From positions 1 through 49,865 of the forward strand of contig WOGZ01000249.1 in assembly GCA_009733775.1 (NCBI GenBank): a stretch of 49,865 bases of DNA, written 5' to 3'. Each line of letters opens with the position of its first letter. Positions within the stretch are counted from its first letter, which is position 1. Made by a program: the position numbers and the translations under genes. Below the pieces are notes generated by a model. It did no database searches and had not been told where the DNA came from. It saw nothing but the letters and a program-made list of their open reading frames with translations. Source of the stretch: Alectoria sarmentosa (Eukaryota > Ascomycota > Lecanoromycetes > Lecanorales > Parmeliaceae). Below are positions 34,401-46,797 of the stretch, one piece after another.

Positions 34401-37260
34401 TAAATATATTATTTTTATTTCGTATTAATAATTATTTTACTTATTTTATTGTAAGCATTTTAAGTGTTTTAAAATATGAGACGAATATTTTAATTGTATA
34501 TTTCATTAATATTTAAAGTTTATAATATATTTTAACGTTATTTTAAAAATGATTAAAGAATTTTAATAAAAAAAAAACTCGATATTAAAAGAGTTAAAAT
34601 GTTAATATAGCGTTAACAGAAATACGTTATTAAAAATATATTATAAAATCGAACATTATTTATAATAAAGTGTTATTAATCGATAATATCGAGAAAAAAA
34701 ATCGTTTTAATTTCGATATATATTATTAAATATTTCGTATAAAATGTTATAAAAGTTATTATTATTTTATACGATATATTTCAACGTATAAAAAAAAAAA
34801 ATCGAATCGTTAATTAAAATATAAAAACATTTGATTAACAAAACGAGAAACTTAATAAAATATTATTTTAAAGCAAAATCGTTTTATATATTCATTTAAT
34901 TGAATAATGTTAATAATTAATTGTTTAAAATATAAAAAGTTAATGTTCGATCTCGAAATTTACGTTATAAATATCGTATTAAAAATCTTAAATTTTTAAA
35001 AGAAAATAAGAAGTTTAAATTAAATTTAAAAATAAAGCGAAAGTTTTAAATTTTCAAAAATTTCGATAAAAAAACCTCGATATCTTTATTTTAAAAATAC
35101 GTTTATATTAAAATTATTTGTTTACGTATTTTTTTAAAACTTTTTATTTTTTTATTTTCATTATTATTATTTTGCGAATTGAAAATAGCGAATTTAAAAA
35201 ATAATATTATAATATAAATAATTTTTCAAAATATTGAAAATCGAGATATATGAGATAATTTATAGTAATTTTTAAATTAAATTTCGATAAAGCGCAAAGC
35301 TTTTTTTTATTAAATGAAATAAAATTAATTATATTTTAAATTATTATAAAAATATTATATACGATATAATGAAAACGCGCGCGAATGAAAATATTTCGAA
35401 TTTATATACTTTAATTGATGAAATAATTCGAAAATTTAATAATATAATTAAGATTTAAATTAAGTTTTATAACTTTTAATTCGAAATGAAAATAAGTATT
35501 TTTAAACTATTTATATTTATCTTAATGCGATTTATCGAACTTTTTAAAACATTTAAGTTCACATTATTAATTTTAATACATTTTTAATATAAAATTATTA
35601 AATAAAGAAAAATTACTTTTCGCGAAACGATAATGTATATACGTAAACTTAACTTAAACTTTAAATTTGTTAACAATTTAATAATAAATAAAATCGAACT
35701 TAAAAGTAAAAGTAACTTTAAATGAATTGTTTTTTTTATTAACATAATACGTTTATAAGCGAAAATAATATGAAATTTCGTGAATATAAATATTTAAAAC
35801 TTTTAATAATAAGTATTTAAAAGAAGAGTAAATGCTTTAAATATTTAAAATTAACTTATTAATTTATCGATGATAATGTTTTTTACAAAATTACGAAACT
35901 ATTAAATAAAAAATATAAAAACGTTATATTGAAACTCGTTAATATCGAAAATAATATTCTCGACTTTTCAATATAAAAATTATCGAAAGATTAAATATAT
36001 TTAATTAAGTCGTCGTTAAAAGTTTAAGTGCATATTTAGATTAAAAATTTAACATAAATTTTTTTTTTATTAACGTTTTTTTATTTTCGTGTGTAATCGT
36101 TATTAAAACTTTTTTATAATATAAATAATAATTAAGACTTCGTGAAAACATTATTATAGCGAAAGAATTTACTAAAGTTAATTGTTTTTTAAGTTTGAAT
36201 TTAATATAATTTATATAAATATATAATAATATATTTTAAATCGTATAATGCGTTAATTACGTTTTAAATTTTTATTAATAACATTTAAAAAAAGTATAAA
36301 AACGTATTTTATATCGTTTACTTAAACGATATATTAATATATAATAATTTAAAAAAAAGCATATATAACATATAAATAAAAGTTAATAAAGTTAATAAAA
36401 AACGATTTTAATTTTAACATTAAATAATGCGAGTTTTATATTAATTTTTATTGTTAAAAAAATAGCAATAAAATTTGAGAAAATGAAAATTATATTTTAA
36501 TAAAAGAAATATAAATATATTATAATAATTATAAACAAATTATTAAAAAGAGAGAAATTTGTTTTTTTAAGTTTATTAAAAATAAAAGTTAATATATAAG
36601 TTTTCATTAAATAAATTCAATAAGAAAAAGAATATTCTTTTTCTTTTTAATTTTAATCGCGATATTTAATTTATAATTTATTTTTAAAAAAGGTTATATA
36701 ATGAAGTTGAAATAAAGTTTAACTTTTTATAATATTTCATTTTAAAATCAATAAATAAATAACATATATAAATGCTTTTTTTTAAATAATATTTAAAAAT
36801 TATTGTTAATTATAATTAAAACGATTAAGCTAATATATTATTAATAATAAAACTTGAAATTAATTTCGATAAAAACTTTTTAAAAAATATATTTTTTATT
36901 TATTTATTTATGAAAAATTTACATTTCTCGCTTCGCAATAAAATAGTATTTTTATAAAATTTATTTATTACGTATAAAATAAAGCGAAAAATTTAATTAA
37001 TAAATAATTTTATCGAGAAAATAAGTTTTATAAAATAATATTATAAAAGTTAATTTCAATCATTTCGAGCTTTATAAAATAAATAAATCGATCGATATCC
37101 TTTTTATTTTAAAATTCAAAGTCGAAAATATGATTATGTTTAATAAAAGAAATATTAAAATTATATAATCGAGTAAATCGTTAAATCATAAAAACTTCGA
37201 CTTTTATAAAATTATCAAAGCTTTTAACAAATTCGCTTACGAATTAATCTTTCACTTATG
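34401..37260 (+). pseudogene. Internally deleted, RIP-destroyed copy of the block 3 Ty3/gypsy element
   Basis: Read on the plus strand, three segments align by eye, in order, with the minus strand of the element at 42198-48780. 34515-34680 matches the gag start near 48250-48080. 35740-36190 matches 46970-46510 (the region of KFREYKY and KSKCFKYLK). 36490-37260 matches 43650-42890 (integrase). About 2.6 kb of the other copy, covering RT, RNase H and the integrase N-terminus, has no counterpart. Many in-frame stops (TAA, TGA) replace codons still open in the block 3 copy. Towards 37260 the sequence becomes less AT-rich. No LTR was identified for this copy. Confidence 0.8.
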
Positions 37261-40200
37261 ATGAATAATTAACTCTGCAATCAAATTGATGTTTCTCGTA
37301 TTACTCTCAAAACACAATGAAATATCGATATCTTATAATCAATTTATAATCATGATCTCCCCACCGTCGAGGAGTTGATAAACCCAACTCAATTCGAGTC
37401 GTCAACATTGACTCTGAGTTTTACAGACCGCGTTTATATCCTTCTTGTTCAAACGCCAAATGAGTGTGGTTTGAACATTACGAGTCTTCGAGCTTCTTAA
37501 GGGAGGTGAGAAGATATGATTGATTCTTGAAACGATCGATGCGGTTAAGATCATTATCATTCCTTTAACTTGGGATATTCGAGACTACCAAGTCATATAT
37601 ATTGAGGGGGATTATTTCTTTGAAGGCGAAGATATCAGCGATAAAGTTTCCGCATTCGGGAACCCCTCGAGGAGTACGCAAAAATAAGTTGTCAATACTC
37701 GTTCAGATTCGAAAGATGTGATGATAAGCGCGTCTTCAACTTCGTTACTCAACACACAGACACTTTCCGGCTGACTTTGCGAATAATATGCAGGCTATCA
37801 ATCCAGATGTCAGGGCTGCCAAGACACGTCGCTGCCTTCCCAACCAGTCCCCATTGACAGCGTATTTCTGCCTGTTACAACTCAACCAGTTCTCTGCATT
37901 GAAAATTGAATCGCTTGACCCAATTTTCAGAAGTCCGTCGCTCGATGAACCCCATGTCTCTTTGACCGGCGGCTGATTGATAAAACCCTCATGATACCTT
38001 CGTCTCTCACTTGCGCCACCTTGACAAGTTCCGCGCAGTGACTTGGCATATTGGGCGAGGGAAGAAACGGTCTGCGCATATTTGAAGTTGTCGAATTCAC
38101 TACCATCATCGAACAGAGCCAACTATGACCCGGAAGACACCAAATAGATCAGAGAGATCATCGATTAGGTATCGATTTTATGATTAACATAATGTGGAGT
38201 GCGTCTCTGACAACACCCGATAACCAAGCGACCTTCTCGAACACCGCCACGAAATCAAGGAAACAAACGGGATTTCTGCGGCGGGTTGTTGAGAATGCGA
38301 GGTCGGAGACAATGTTTTTATCTGAGCAACATGGAAACTTCGCGTTCCGATGGGAGGCTTCAGTCACGAGTCTATCTCTGCGATTGTGATGGCGGATCTG
38401 CCACGATGCGGTACTATTGGTATCTTCTTTTCAACCCTTGTCAGGGGTTTCCTGTCGCCACTGGGGCGGCAGATGTTGGACACTCCAGGAACAGTGTAAG
38501 GAGAGGTGAAGTGTCATTGTTTCAGTGTCTCAACCTGTTCTAGTATTGCCGCATCATGAAGGATTCGATACTCCAAATACCCTTCTTTGTAACCGTCGTC
38601 AACTGTTTTGCGTCATCATCAACACAACGTATGAAGCATTCGCGGAAAACCAAAAAGAGAGTCGAGGAAGTTCATTGGTTCAGAGGTTCGACACCATCCT
38701 TGTATTTGCGTATCGATATGATGTGGAACTAGCGTTGTCCCTTTCAGACTTGATGCAAGTTTCTTGCCGCCACCGAGGAATCGCCAAAAAGACATTCGAA
38801 AAGATACGGCTGTTTCAGTGGCTGACCCTGTCCTTGTGACAGCCTATCAGCAATACTGCGGTACTCTTGATACCCTGCCTTCCAGGCCTTGTCAAGTGAT
38901 ATTGTCACAACCGGTACATGAGATGAGAATCCACGAGGAATGGGCACAAAAGAGAAAAAATTGTACGGTTGTTTCACGGTTTGATCATCGTTTTGGTGAT
39001 TCAACGTTCTGTCGTCACCAGGGCCTCTGATAAAGGATCCCCCTAGTACAATCAATAACTAGAGAGGTACGGTAATTCCAGCTTGTGCCGATGATCAGAT
39101 AAAGTCACAGAACGGTTATAAAGCTCCTGAGTGTTTTTATGCCTAACATCTTGGCAGAGGCGTACATCCATCGACGGGGCGTTGAATGGCGGATCATCTT
39201 GGAACGGCCGAAAGGAGTCGAAAACTCAATCAACCAGTGTCTGGTTCGCCTTTTGATGAGGAAGAGTTCCTCCCTAAATTTCTCAGCGTCAACGCACATC
39301 GAACCGTCCGACCAAGCCAAACACCATTCAGCCGCAGCAAGGTTCCGTCCTACAGCAACCTGTTTCGTTCACACGCCCACTAGTTAACATCTTTTCTGAA
39401 GTATCGATTTGATCTGTCTCATCGCCATTACGTTAGCAGGACGCTATTTTATTTCTCTTTTGTGGGCAGATCACGTAAATCCTACCTTTTCAATCACGCA
39501 ATCCTGTTTCCTCTGTACATCATGGTCTCAAAACCTCCTCGTACCCGAAAATAAAATGGTCAGATACTCAGGCTTTTCGGATAAAATATACCGTTGCAGC
39601 TTATAAATTCTGCATTGCTGAATGAAGCAATATAACCGGTTGCCAAGTCAATCATGCAAGCAGCTACTTGGCCAGCCAATGTGTCAATCACGTGGACATG
39701 TAGCCCCCCTCAGACACAACAACCCATTGCGTTAACGACTGCTTCAACCACTCCCAAGAGACCAAGTCGGAGCTTTTTACTACCAAGATGCAATTGGTTC
39801 CAGACTCTAGCCGATAATTCAAATAATTTTTCATTTGTTTCAGCTGCTATTTGATCAGCTATCTTGGTTGAGTTTTTTCGGATTTAAAATCTACTCCGCG
39901 AACAGCTGGGAAAACACCGACGTCGCCTCTCGTTTCGCTTACCAGCACGTACCAGCGTAGCCCAGCTACAGTTGACTCAAGGTTGCCTACTGCTTTACGT
40001 CAATTGCCGCCATCGATGACTTCTGCAGCCGCAGGGTTTCAAAAGACGTCAGACCTAACATGCACGCTGATATTTCTCTGCAACGAGGAGCAAATGTACA
40101 CACCAGACAAGACTGTTAATAGTCCCCTCTATAATCTTCGGCTGATGCCAGAGCAGTAGGATTTGAGACATCTGAATCAACAGCTTTCTCCGCGAACATG

Positions 40201-40482
40201 AGAAAAGACGCACTCCACTGCAGCTTGCTGACACTCGACCCTTTTGAGAATATACGTACGTCGCCAGGAGCAGTCCCAGCAGCACTAATACATCCGCAGC
40301 AAAAGTATAGCACCTTCCAATTCATTCATTGGTACTTGACCGCTACTAAATATCCGCGTTACCACCTTCAACTGAGTTGAGATTCGAATATTTACAGTTG
40401 AAAATTGAGCCTTTTCCTTGAAACTTGATTCATTATCTATGTTTAAGGTATTGGTTTATGAGTAAGATGATGGATTGATATT
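37261..40482. other. Stretch of normal composition, no gene recognised
   Basis: The best frame is 37745-38122 (-), 125 codons, containing DNFKYAQTVSSLAQYAKSL. It looks protein-like but matches no family I know, and no adjoining exon could be fixed. A further minus frame at 38744-39055 and short frames at 39105-39320 are similar. They could be exons of one minus-strand gene or chance. 37261-37740 may include the 3' part of the deleted retroelement copy. Confidence 0.4.
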
Positions 40483-41660
40483 TTGGAAGGAACCTTGCCA
40501 CAGGATATTGCTATATTTGATTTAATGCATATTTTTTGCTGTGATTGTCGATGCTCTTTTTCTGAATGCCATTGTCGGTGCTTCCTTTCTGAGTGTCCCA
40601 CCCACCCTCCCCCCTTCGGTGTTCCCTGGGGGACCCCCTCCGGGATGAAGGGTTGGGGTTACTTTGTGGAGGGTTATACGGTTGGTTTCTGGGAGAGTGG
40701 GTTTCTAGTGCGGTATAAGGACTGGTATTTCGGTTGTCAGAATCAATATTATACAGGATTTCAAAAAACCACCCACCCTTCCCCCTTCGGAGACCTCTTC
40801 CAAGCCCCTCAGGGTCAGGGTTAGGGTTACTTGTTGTCGGATTACGGACTTGATTGATGGGGCTGAGGGTTTATGGGAAGATATATTGTATCTCGAAACA
40901 CCACCCCCCCTAAGGGGACCTCAGCGAGGCCCCTGAGACTCAGGGTCAGGGCTACTTTCTGTAGGGTAAGTGGGTGGGTTTCATGACACACAGAGCCACT
41001 GGGATGCATGATATTCCCGTTATGATCTCGTCGCCACTCAGCCTAAACAAGGGTTCCGCTCTCCCTTCCGGTCGACCTTCAAGATGAGAAGATGCTCCAC
41101 ATCTTCAAGTGGAACCAGGACATCTCACATCCAAATTGTAACTTTGCAGTCAGTCACATCCATTACTTGATACTTTTTTCTGGCTATCATTGTCGATGTT
41201 ATCTCTCGAAATGGGGTTCTCAATGCTATTTTTCTGAGACTATTGTCACTGCTCCATTTCCGAGTTGCCCACCCACCCTCCCCCCTCAGGGATACAGGGT
41301 TAGGGTTACTTATCAGAGGGTTTCTTTGTGAAGGTTCAAAGTATGAAGATGGTTTGATGCTTTCCTTATGGCTGCCATTGTCGATGCTCTCTTTCCAAAT
41401 AGGATTGTCGATGCTCCCTTTAAAAGTGTCATTGTCGGTGCTCCCTTTCTGAGTTCCCCACCCGGTCTCCGGGATACAGGGTTAGGGTTGCTTTCTGGAG
41501 GGTTACAGGGTTGGTTTATAACAAGGTATGTATATTGGTATCTGTGAATGAGCGAGGCTCGTGGTTGCCACTATCAGATCCAAACGCGATCCACCTAATT
41601 CTACTGCGAGTGCCCTGAGGGACAGGGTTAGGGTCACTTATTCTAGGGTTGCTTTGTGAA
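40483..41660. repeat. Telomere-associated interstitial repeats
   Basis: Four related segments follow one pattern: ATTGTCG(A/G)TGCT(C/T)CCTTT or a variant, then (G)AG(T)G(T)(C)CCACCC(ACCC)TCCCCC, then (A)CAGGGTTAGGGTTACT, then GGAGGGTT. TTAGGGTT or a near match occurs near 40812, 41293, 41478 and 41623, all G-rich on the plus strand, as at the right end of the window. The frames through it are repeat artefacts. Confidence 0.8.
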
Positions 41661-42192
41661 TGGGTGGAGGCTGACATTCGTCTCAATGCTTCTTTTCTAG
41701 ATCGGAATATGAAAACTTGAGTTTTTCGATAGCATCTCACGCCCTAACAGCGTGCATTGTTTCCAAATCAAAGTGCGTTCATTATGACATGTGTCTCAGT
41801 GCCATTCGAACGAAGCTATGACTCTGCAACCATATAATGTCTATGCCCATTTCGCCTTTTGTCGTCTGTGCCTTGCTTACAACAATGATGGGCGATAGCC
41901 CTGGGTGTCATTGGGCATTTTCTACGACATGCAATTGAGAGTTTTCGTTTCGTGATTGATTAGATTTGAGTATCCGCCTAATTATACCTAACCCACGTTG
42001 ACCCTTCCCTGAGATGAAGTACTGGTGTCATGGTTCCAGCTGCCATTTTCATTATCCGTTCGTATCTCGTGTAGTGACTTCATCAGCATCACAGCGCGTC
42101 CAATCCGCCCTTTCGGAGTGCCCAGCAGCGCATTCAAAGTCTTCGGCCTCAGTTTCGATGGCTGTACAGTTGTCGATTTGAACGTTGAGACC
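41661..42192. other. Left flank of the retrotransposon insertion, open frame interrupted
   Basis: A minus frame enters from the element's right flank (48860-48786) and continues, if the insertion and one GCTGT copy are ignored, through 42197-41988 to a stop: 94 residues including TLNALLGTPKGRIGRAVML. A plus frame (42025 onward) is also open across the junction for 103 residues, so the coding strand is undecided. Neither is recognisable. Confidence 0.35.
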
Positions 42193-42197
42193 GCTGT
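42193..42197. repeat. Target-site duplication, left copy (GCTGT)
   Basis: GCTGT directly precedes the left LTR and recurs exactly at 48781-48785, directly after the right LTR. A 5 bp duplication is the usual size for Ty3/gypsy integrases. Confidence 0.93.
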
Positions 42198-42371
42198 TGT
42201 CAGGGACTCAATGAGTGTGCAATGACTTGTATTGGTAGTATGCAAAGAATATTATTTATGAGTAGGAATTACAAGTGTGCGCGAACATTCAGGTGTTGCG
42301 CAACAGAGTCTTGGCACGTTAATTCAATTGAGGTTAATGTCATAATACGTCAGAAGAGTGAAACCATCATA
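42198..42371 (-). repeat. 3' LTR (left), 174 bp
   Basis: On the minus strand it should run TGTGATGG...CTGACA, and the first bases now read TATGATGG. It aligns without gaps to 48607-48780 with about 24 differences, all transitions. The outer part (from 42198 to about 42315) is almost unmutated. The inner part (about 42316-42371) carries most of its C-to-T and G-to-A changes. Confidence 0.93.
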
Positions 42372-42385
42372 TTATTTCCCCCTTC
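42372..42385 (-). other. Polypurine tract
   Basis: On the minus strand GAAGGGGGAAATAA lies immediately upstream of the 3' LTR, where plus-strand DNA synthesis of LTR elements is primed. It confirms the minus orientation independently of the protein remnants. Confidence 0.8.
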
Positions 42386-42899
42386 AAATCGGAGTTTCGA
42401 TGATGATTATTATTTTAATAAATGCTTTTACGAGATACGTTTAAGCGTGTGTAAAATAACTTTTTTAAATGAAATAATTCAATATTTTAATACGATGTCG
42501 AGATTCTCACGGTTAACATGATTATTGTAAATTAATAATGTTAATAATGAAGTTCATTTTGAAGGTCTCTTGAATGAAGAATAAAAATCTTTTCTTTTAA
42601 AATATTTATGATGATAATTAATGATTAAATTTAAATAGTTGATAGCGTTTATAAATATCTATCATAATGAGTTTTTTATCGTGTTATATTTAATTTTATA
42701 TATTAAACATTTTTTCTTTTTAATAATGAAATTTAATCATTATTTATTAATTTTGAAATTGACGATTTTTAATACGTTAAAAATCTCGTTTTTTTTATCG
42801 ATGTTTATCGACGAAAATGAAGAAATTATTTAATTCGATAATGAGTCGTTATTATTCAAATGTAAAAATCATAAATGAAAAATAAAATATATATCATTC

Positions 42900-44030
42900 A
42901 TAATAAATGAAAGGTTTAATTTATAAATGAAATTATTAAAAACTTTGAAAATTTTGAAAGAATTAAAATTTTTATGATTTAACGATTTATTCGATTATAT
43001 AATTTTGATGTTTCTTCGATCGAGCATAATTATGTTTTCAATTTTAAATTTTAAAACGAAAAAGCGATGTTAATTGATTTATTTTTTTTATAAAGTTCGA
43101 AATCATTAAAATTAACTTCGTAAATATTGTTTTATAAGATTTATTTTTTCGATAAAATCGTTTATTGATTTGATTTCTTTTTTTATTTTTTATGTGATGA
43201 ATTATTTTTATAAAAATGAAAGTTTTATTTTTAAGCGAGAGATATAATCTTTAATGAATAAAAAGAAAAATATGTTTGATGAGATGTTTTTATCGAAATT
43301 GATTTCAAATTTTATTATTAATAATAAATCGATTTAATCGTCTTAATTATATTTAATATAAGCTTTTAAATATTATTTGAAAAAAACATTTACGTTTTTT
43401 ATTTATTTATTAATTTCAAAATGAAATATCGTAAAAAGCTTGAGCTTCGTTTCAACTTTTTTATATAATCTTTTCCAAAAATGAATTATGAATTAAATGT
43501 CGTAATCAAAAATGATGATGAAAAGATATTTTTTCTTTCGTTAGATTTATTCAATAAAAGCTTATATAATAATTTTTATCTCAAAAAAATTTAAAAAAAT
43601 GAATTTCTTTTTCTTTGATAATTTGTTCACGATTATCATAATGTGTTGATATAATCGTTTATATTTTTTATATATAAATAGCGAAGTAATGAAGTTGATT
43701 GAAATATTATATTAATAATGTTTTAAAATGAATAAAAGTTTGAAAAGACCTTACTTTCCCTTTTTATAAGTCTTGAATCTCTTATAAATATAATATGATT
43801 TGACGTAATAAATTATCGAATTAATCATTTATGATCAATAATAATGTTTATTCAATCGATTATAAATAAATAATCAATTAATGTGACCTTTAAGAGAAAT
43901 ATTATAAATGTTTTTGATAATCTTGATACATAATTCGAGAATGTTTGATACGTATAATTATTTATTCACATATAATAATTCATAATGTATATGATAATCT
44001 TTTAATTTTAATTTAAAATTGTTTTTGATT
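42900..44030 (-). pseudogene. Integrase remnant of the LTR element
   Basis: Reading through stops on the minus strand gives patterns typical of Ty3/gypsy integrase: a segment resembling the zinc-binding N-terminus (43770-44000), a YGLLQPLPIP-like linker reading KGLFKLLFILKHY with its stops skipped (about 43720-43760), and the catalytic-core start SINFIT (about 43690), where family members have Asp in place of Asn. HIMIIV and KLSKKKKFI follow. The C-terminal part aligns with 36490-37260. It is disrupted by many stops. Confidence 0.8.
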
Positions 44031-44195
44031 ATTTTCAAGGGCAATCGACGATCATCGAATGTTTTAAAATGCATAATATTTTAAATAATATCGTTATATT
44101 TATAAACCTCTCTTATTTAACGCAATAGCTTTTTAATAAAAAAAACTTTTATTAATTTTTCATTAAATTTCTTTATAAAAGTCTCGATCGAAACT

Positions 44196-44339
44196 TTTAA
44201 TAATAATTCTTTATTAAATTTTTCATCATTAATGTCACTTCATTTATTAAATTCGACGATTGAAATCTTTAATAATAATTCTTTATTGAATTTTTCATTA
44301 TTAATGTTATTTCGTTTATTAAATTCATATATTATTATA
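44196..44339. repeat. 72 bp tandem duplication inside the element
   Basis: TTTAATAATAATTCTTTATT begins at 44196 and again at 44268. The copies differ at scattered transition sites. It falls between the RNase H and integrase remnants. Confidence 0.8.
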
Positions 44340-44559
44340 ATTAAATAAATAATATCTTTCTTTATTTTATTTAATAATAAAGAAATTAATTGTATTACAT
44401 TTCGAATATCTTTATTCAAGTTCTCATTTTTAAAAATGATGCGAAATCGATATTAAATGCGATCATCATTTTAATTTATTAACAAGTTTTCAATCTTATG
44501 AATTAAATTGTTCGATTTGATACTTTATTTTTTAAAACGATATATAATACGAAAATTGA

Positions 44560-44800
44560 ATTTGAAAAAAAATTTAATTTATTTAACTTATCGAGAATTC
44601 AATTGTTTAAAGATCATAAAATATTATAAATTTTTATAATTCGAAATAATCTAAATGAGATCTTTAATTAATGTTTCAATTAATTCAAAATATTATTTTT
44701 TAAAGACATAAACGATAATTATTAATTTTTTATCATAAATATCGTAATTATATTTCGCAGATGACATTTTTTTAAATAAGAATATAATAAATCGAAGAAT
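44560..44800 (-). pseudogene. RNase H remnant of the LTR element
   Basis: The minus-strand reading MSSAKYNYDIYDKKL corresponds to the conserved Ty3/gypsy pattern (S..E.NY...DKELLAIV). It is followed by SNYKNL in the place of the T/S-D-H-KNL motif and by YFMIFKQLNSR. In-frame stops occur where Trp or Gln codons are expected, as G-to-A or C-to-T change would produce. Confidence 0.88.
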
Positions 44801-45112
44801 TTCATTTACTTCTCTCTGCGATAATACAATAATAATTATATAATTAAATGCGTTTATTTTCAATTAAATCTTTAGATTTAAATCGAAATGTGCGAATATA
44901 AACGCAATAATAAATGTCTTCTTAAATGCTTTAAAAGCAACTTATTTTGAACATTTAAATGTTTAAAAATAAATAAAGTTTTTTTTCTTTTTCGAATGAG
45001 TGAGATTTATAAAAAATACAATTATATCGAAATAATCTAAAATAAACTTTTGATAAAAGTTTGTAAATTTTAAAAAGACTTATATATTTTTAATACATTT
45101 GAATTTCTTTTA

Positions 45113-45706
45113 TTAAAATATAACTTTCATTTTTTTTAAATTCATTTTTACTTCTTTTATAATAATGATTAATTTTAAATATTTGATTTTTATAATATAA
45201 AAATCGCATTTATTGATGTTAAAATAAAGGTTAATTTGTTTTAATTTTTTTAATATTTTATTTATATATTGTATATGCTCTTTTTTAATATTATTATAAA
45301 TTAATATATCATTTAAATAAATAATATAGAACACGTTTAAATACTTTTTAAAAACGTTATTAATGAATATTTAAAAGGTGATTAACGCATTATATAATTT
45401 AAAAGATATTATTATATATTCGTAAAAATCATATTTAATTAAAAATGCGATCTTCTCTTCGTGACCTTTTTTAATTTTAATCTCATTAAAGACAATTATG
45501 ATATCGAATTTGTTATATATTTTCGTAACGCATAATTTCGTAAAAGTCTTCTTAATCAATAACGAAGCATTATAATTAAAAATAATAAATATATTAAAAA
45601 TTCGATAATCAACATAAATGCGAAATTTTTTATCAGACTTTTTGACGATTAATATAAACGTAATATACGATAATGAATTAAATTTAATATATCCCTTTTT
45701 TAACAT
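45113..45706 (-). pseudogene. Reverse transcriptase remnant of the LTR element
   Basis: Two open pieces are separated by stops. 45371-45706 carries FILIVKKSDKKFRIYVDYR, then KFDIIIVFNEIKI with the motif A Asp retained, then AFLIKYDFYEYIIISFKLYN. 45113-45334 starts with FYIIYLNDILIY, where the catalytic YxDD box reads YLND, followed by HIQYINKILKKL and NKCDFY. These are the diagnostic blocks of Ty3/gypsy RT. Asp to Asn fits GAT to AAT on the coding strand. It is non-functional. Confidence 0.95.
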
Positions 45707-46797
45707 TTTATCGATATACTCTTTAATAATAAATGTTTAATTTTTAAACATATTATATGCTCGCTTAATAAAAAAGATAATTTTCTTTTTCAAATATATT
45801 TTATAATTAATAAGATGATTTAAAAATAACTTATTCATTTTAACGAAATTTCATATCTTTAATTATTTATAATAAATTAAAGAGACTTATTTTCATAACT
45901 GTTTCAAATTAAAAGATTTCTTTTTAAACTTGTTAAAGAACTTTTCATAATTATTTATAATGATGAAGATAATGTTAATAATAAATTTTTTCATTTGATA
46001 ATCGTTTCGAGCTTTAAACAATTATTCGAAATCTTAAAGTCACATAATTATAATTTGGTTTTTTAATCTCTTTATCATTTTTATAAAGGTATAAATGAAG
46101 ATCTTAATTATATTATGCTTTTTAATATTAATCGTTTTTCTTTAAAAAAATACATTGTGATTGTAATTATAAATAATAATTAATTTGTTATGTAATAAGC
46201 AGTTAAACATATAATAATCGAAATGAAATGTTATAAATCTCGATTTAAAGAATATATTAAGATCGTGTTATTTTAATTATGACATTTTGAGAATAATGTC
46301 AAATTGTTTTAATGTGATGATAAAACATCATAATTCTTTTATATGATTTTTTAATATTAATATAAATAACGTCATATGCGTGATATTTGAAATTAATTTA
46401 TTATCGATTAAACGTAATTTATAAGGTCGAGATAAAGCGATTATAAATAATTTATTCGTTTTAATAAAGAACGCATTTATGAAATTTAATGTTAATGTTT
46501 TAATATTCGAAAGATAATCGATTTTAACAAATTCTTTCGATATAATGACTTTTTTATGAAAATTTAATTATTATTTATATTATAAAAAAGCTTCAATAAT
46601 GATTGCGCACGAAAATAAAAAGACGCAAATGAAAAAAAAAATTTCATTTAATTTTAATTTCTTAATTTTAATGCGCATTTAAACTTTTAAATTTTTAACG
46701 ACGACTTAATTAAAGACATTTAATTTTTCGAAAGTTTTGATATTAAATGATCGATGATATTATTCTCGATATTAATGATCTTTAATATTATATTTAT

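Noticed and set aside
37700..37790. TGTGATGATAAG and GTTACTCAACAC as a possible 3' LTR of the plus-strand retroelement copy
   Set aside because: The two motifs are about 28 bp apart instead of 68 bp in the known LTR, and the intervening sequence does not match.
38670..38710. GGTTCGACACC as a tRNA T-loop
   Set aside because: The flanking bases do not form the T stem, and no acceptor or anticodon arm can be drawn.
37745..39320. A multi-exon minus-strand gene joining the frames at 37745-38122, 38158-38367, 38744-39055 and 39105-39320
   Set aside because: I could not find a consistent set of splice sites or any family pattern linking them, so it is left as an open question in the stretch entry.
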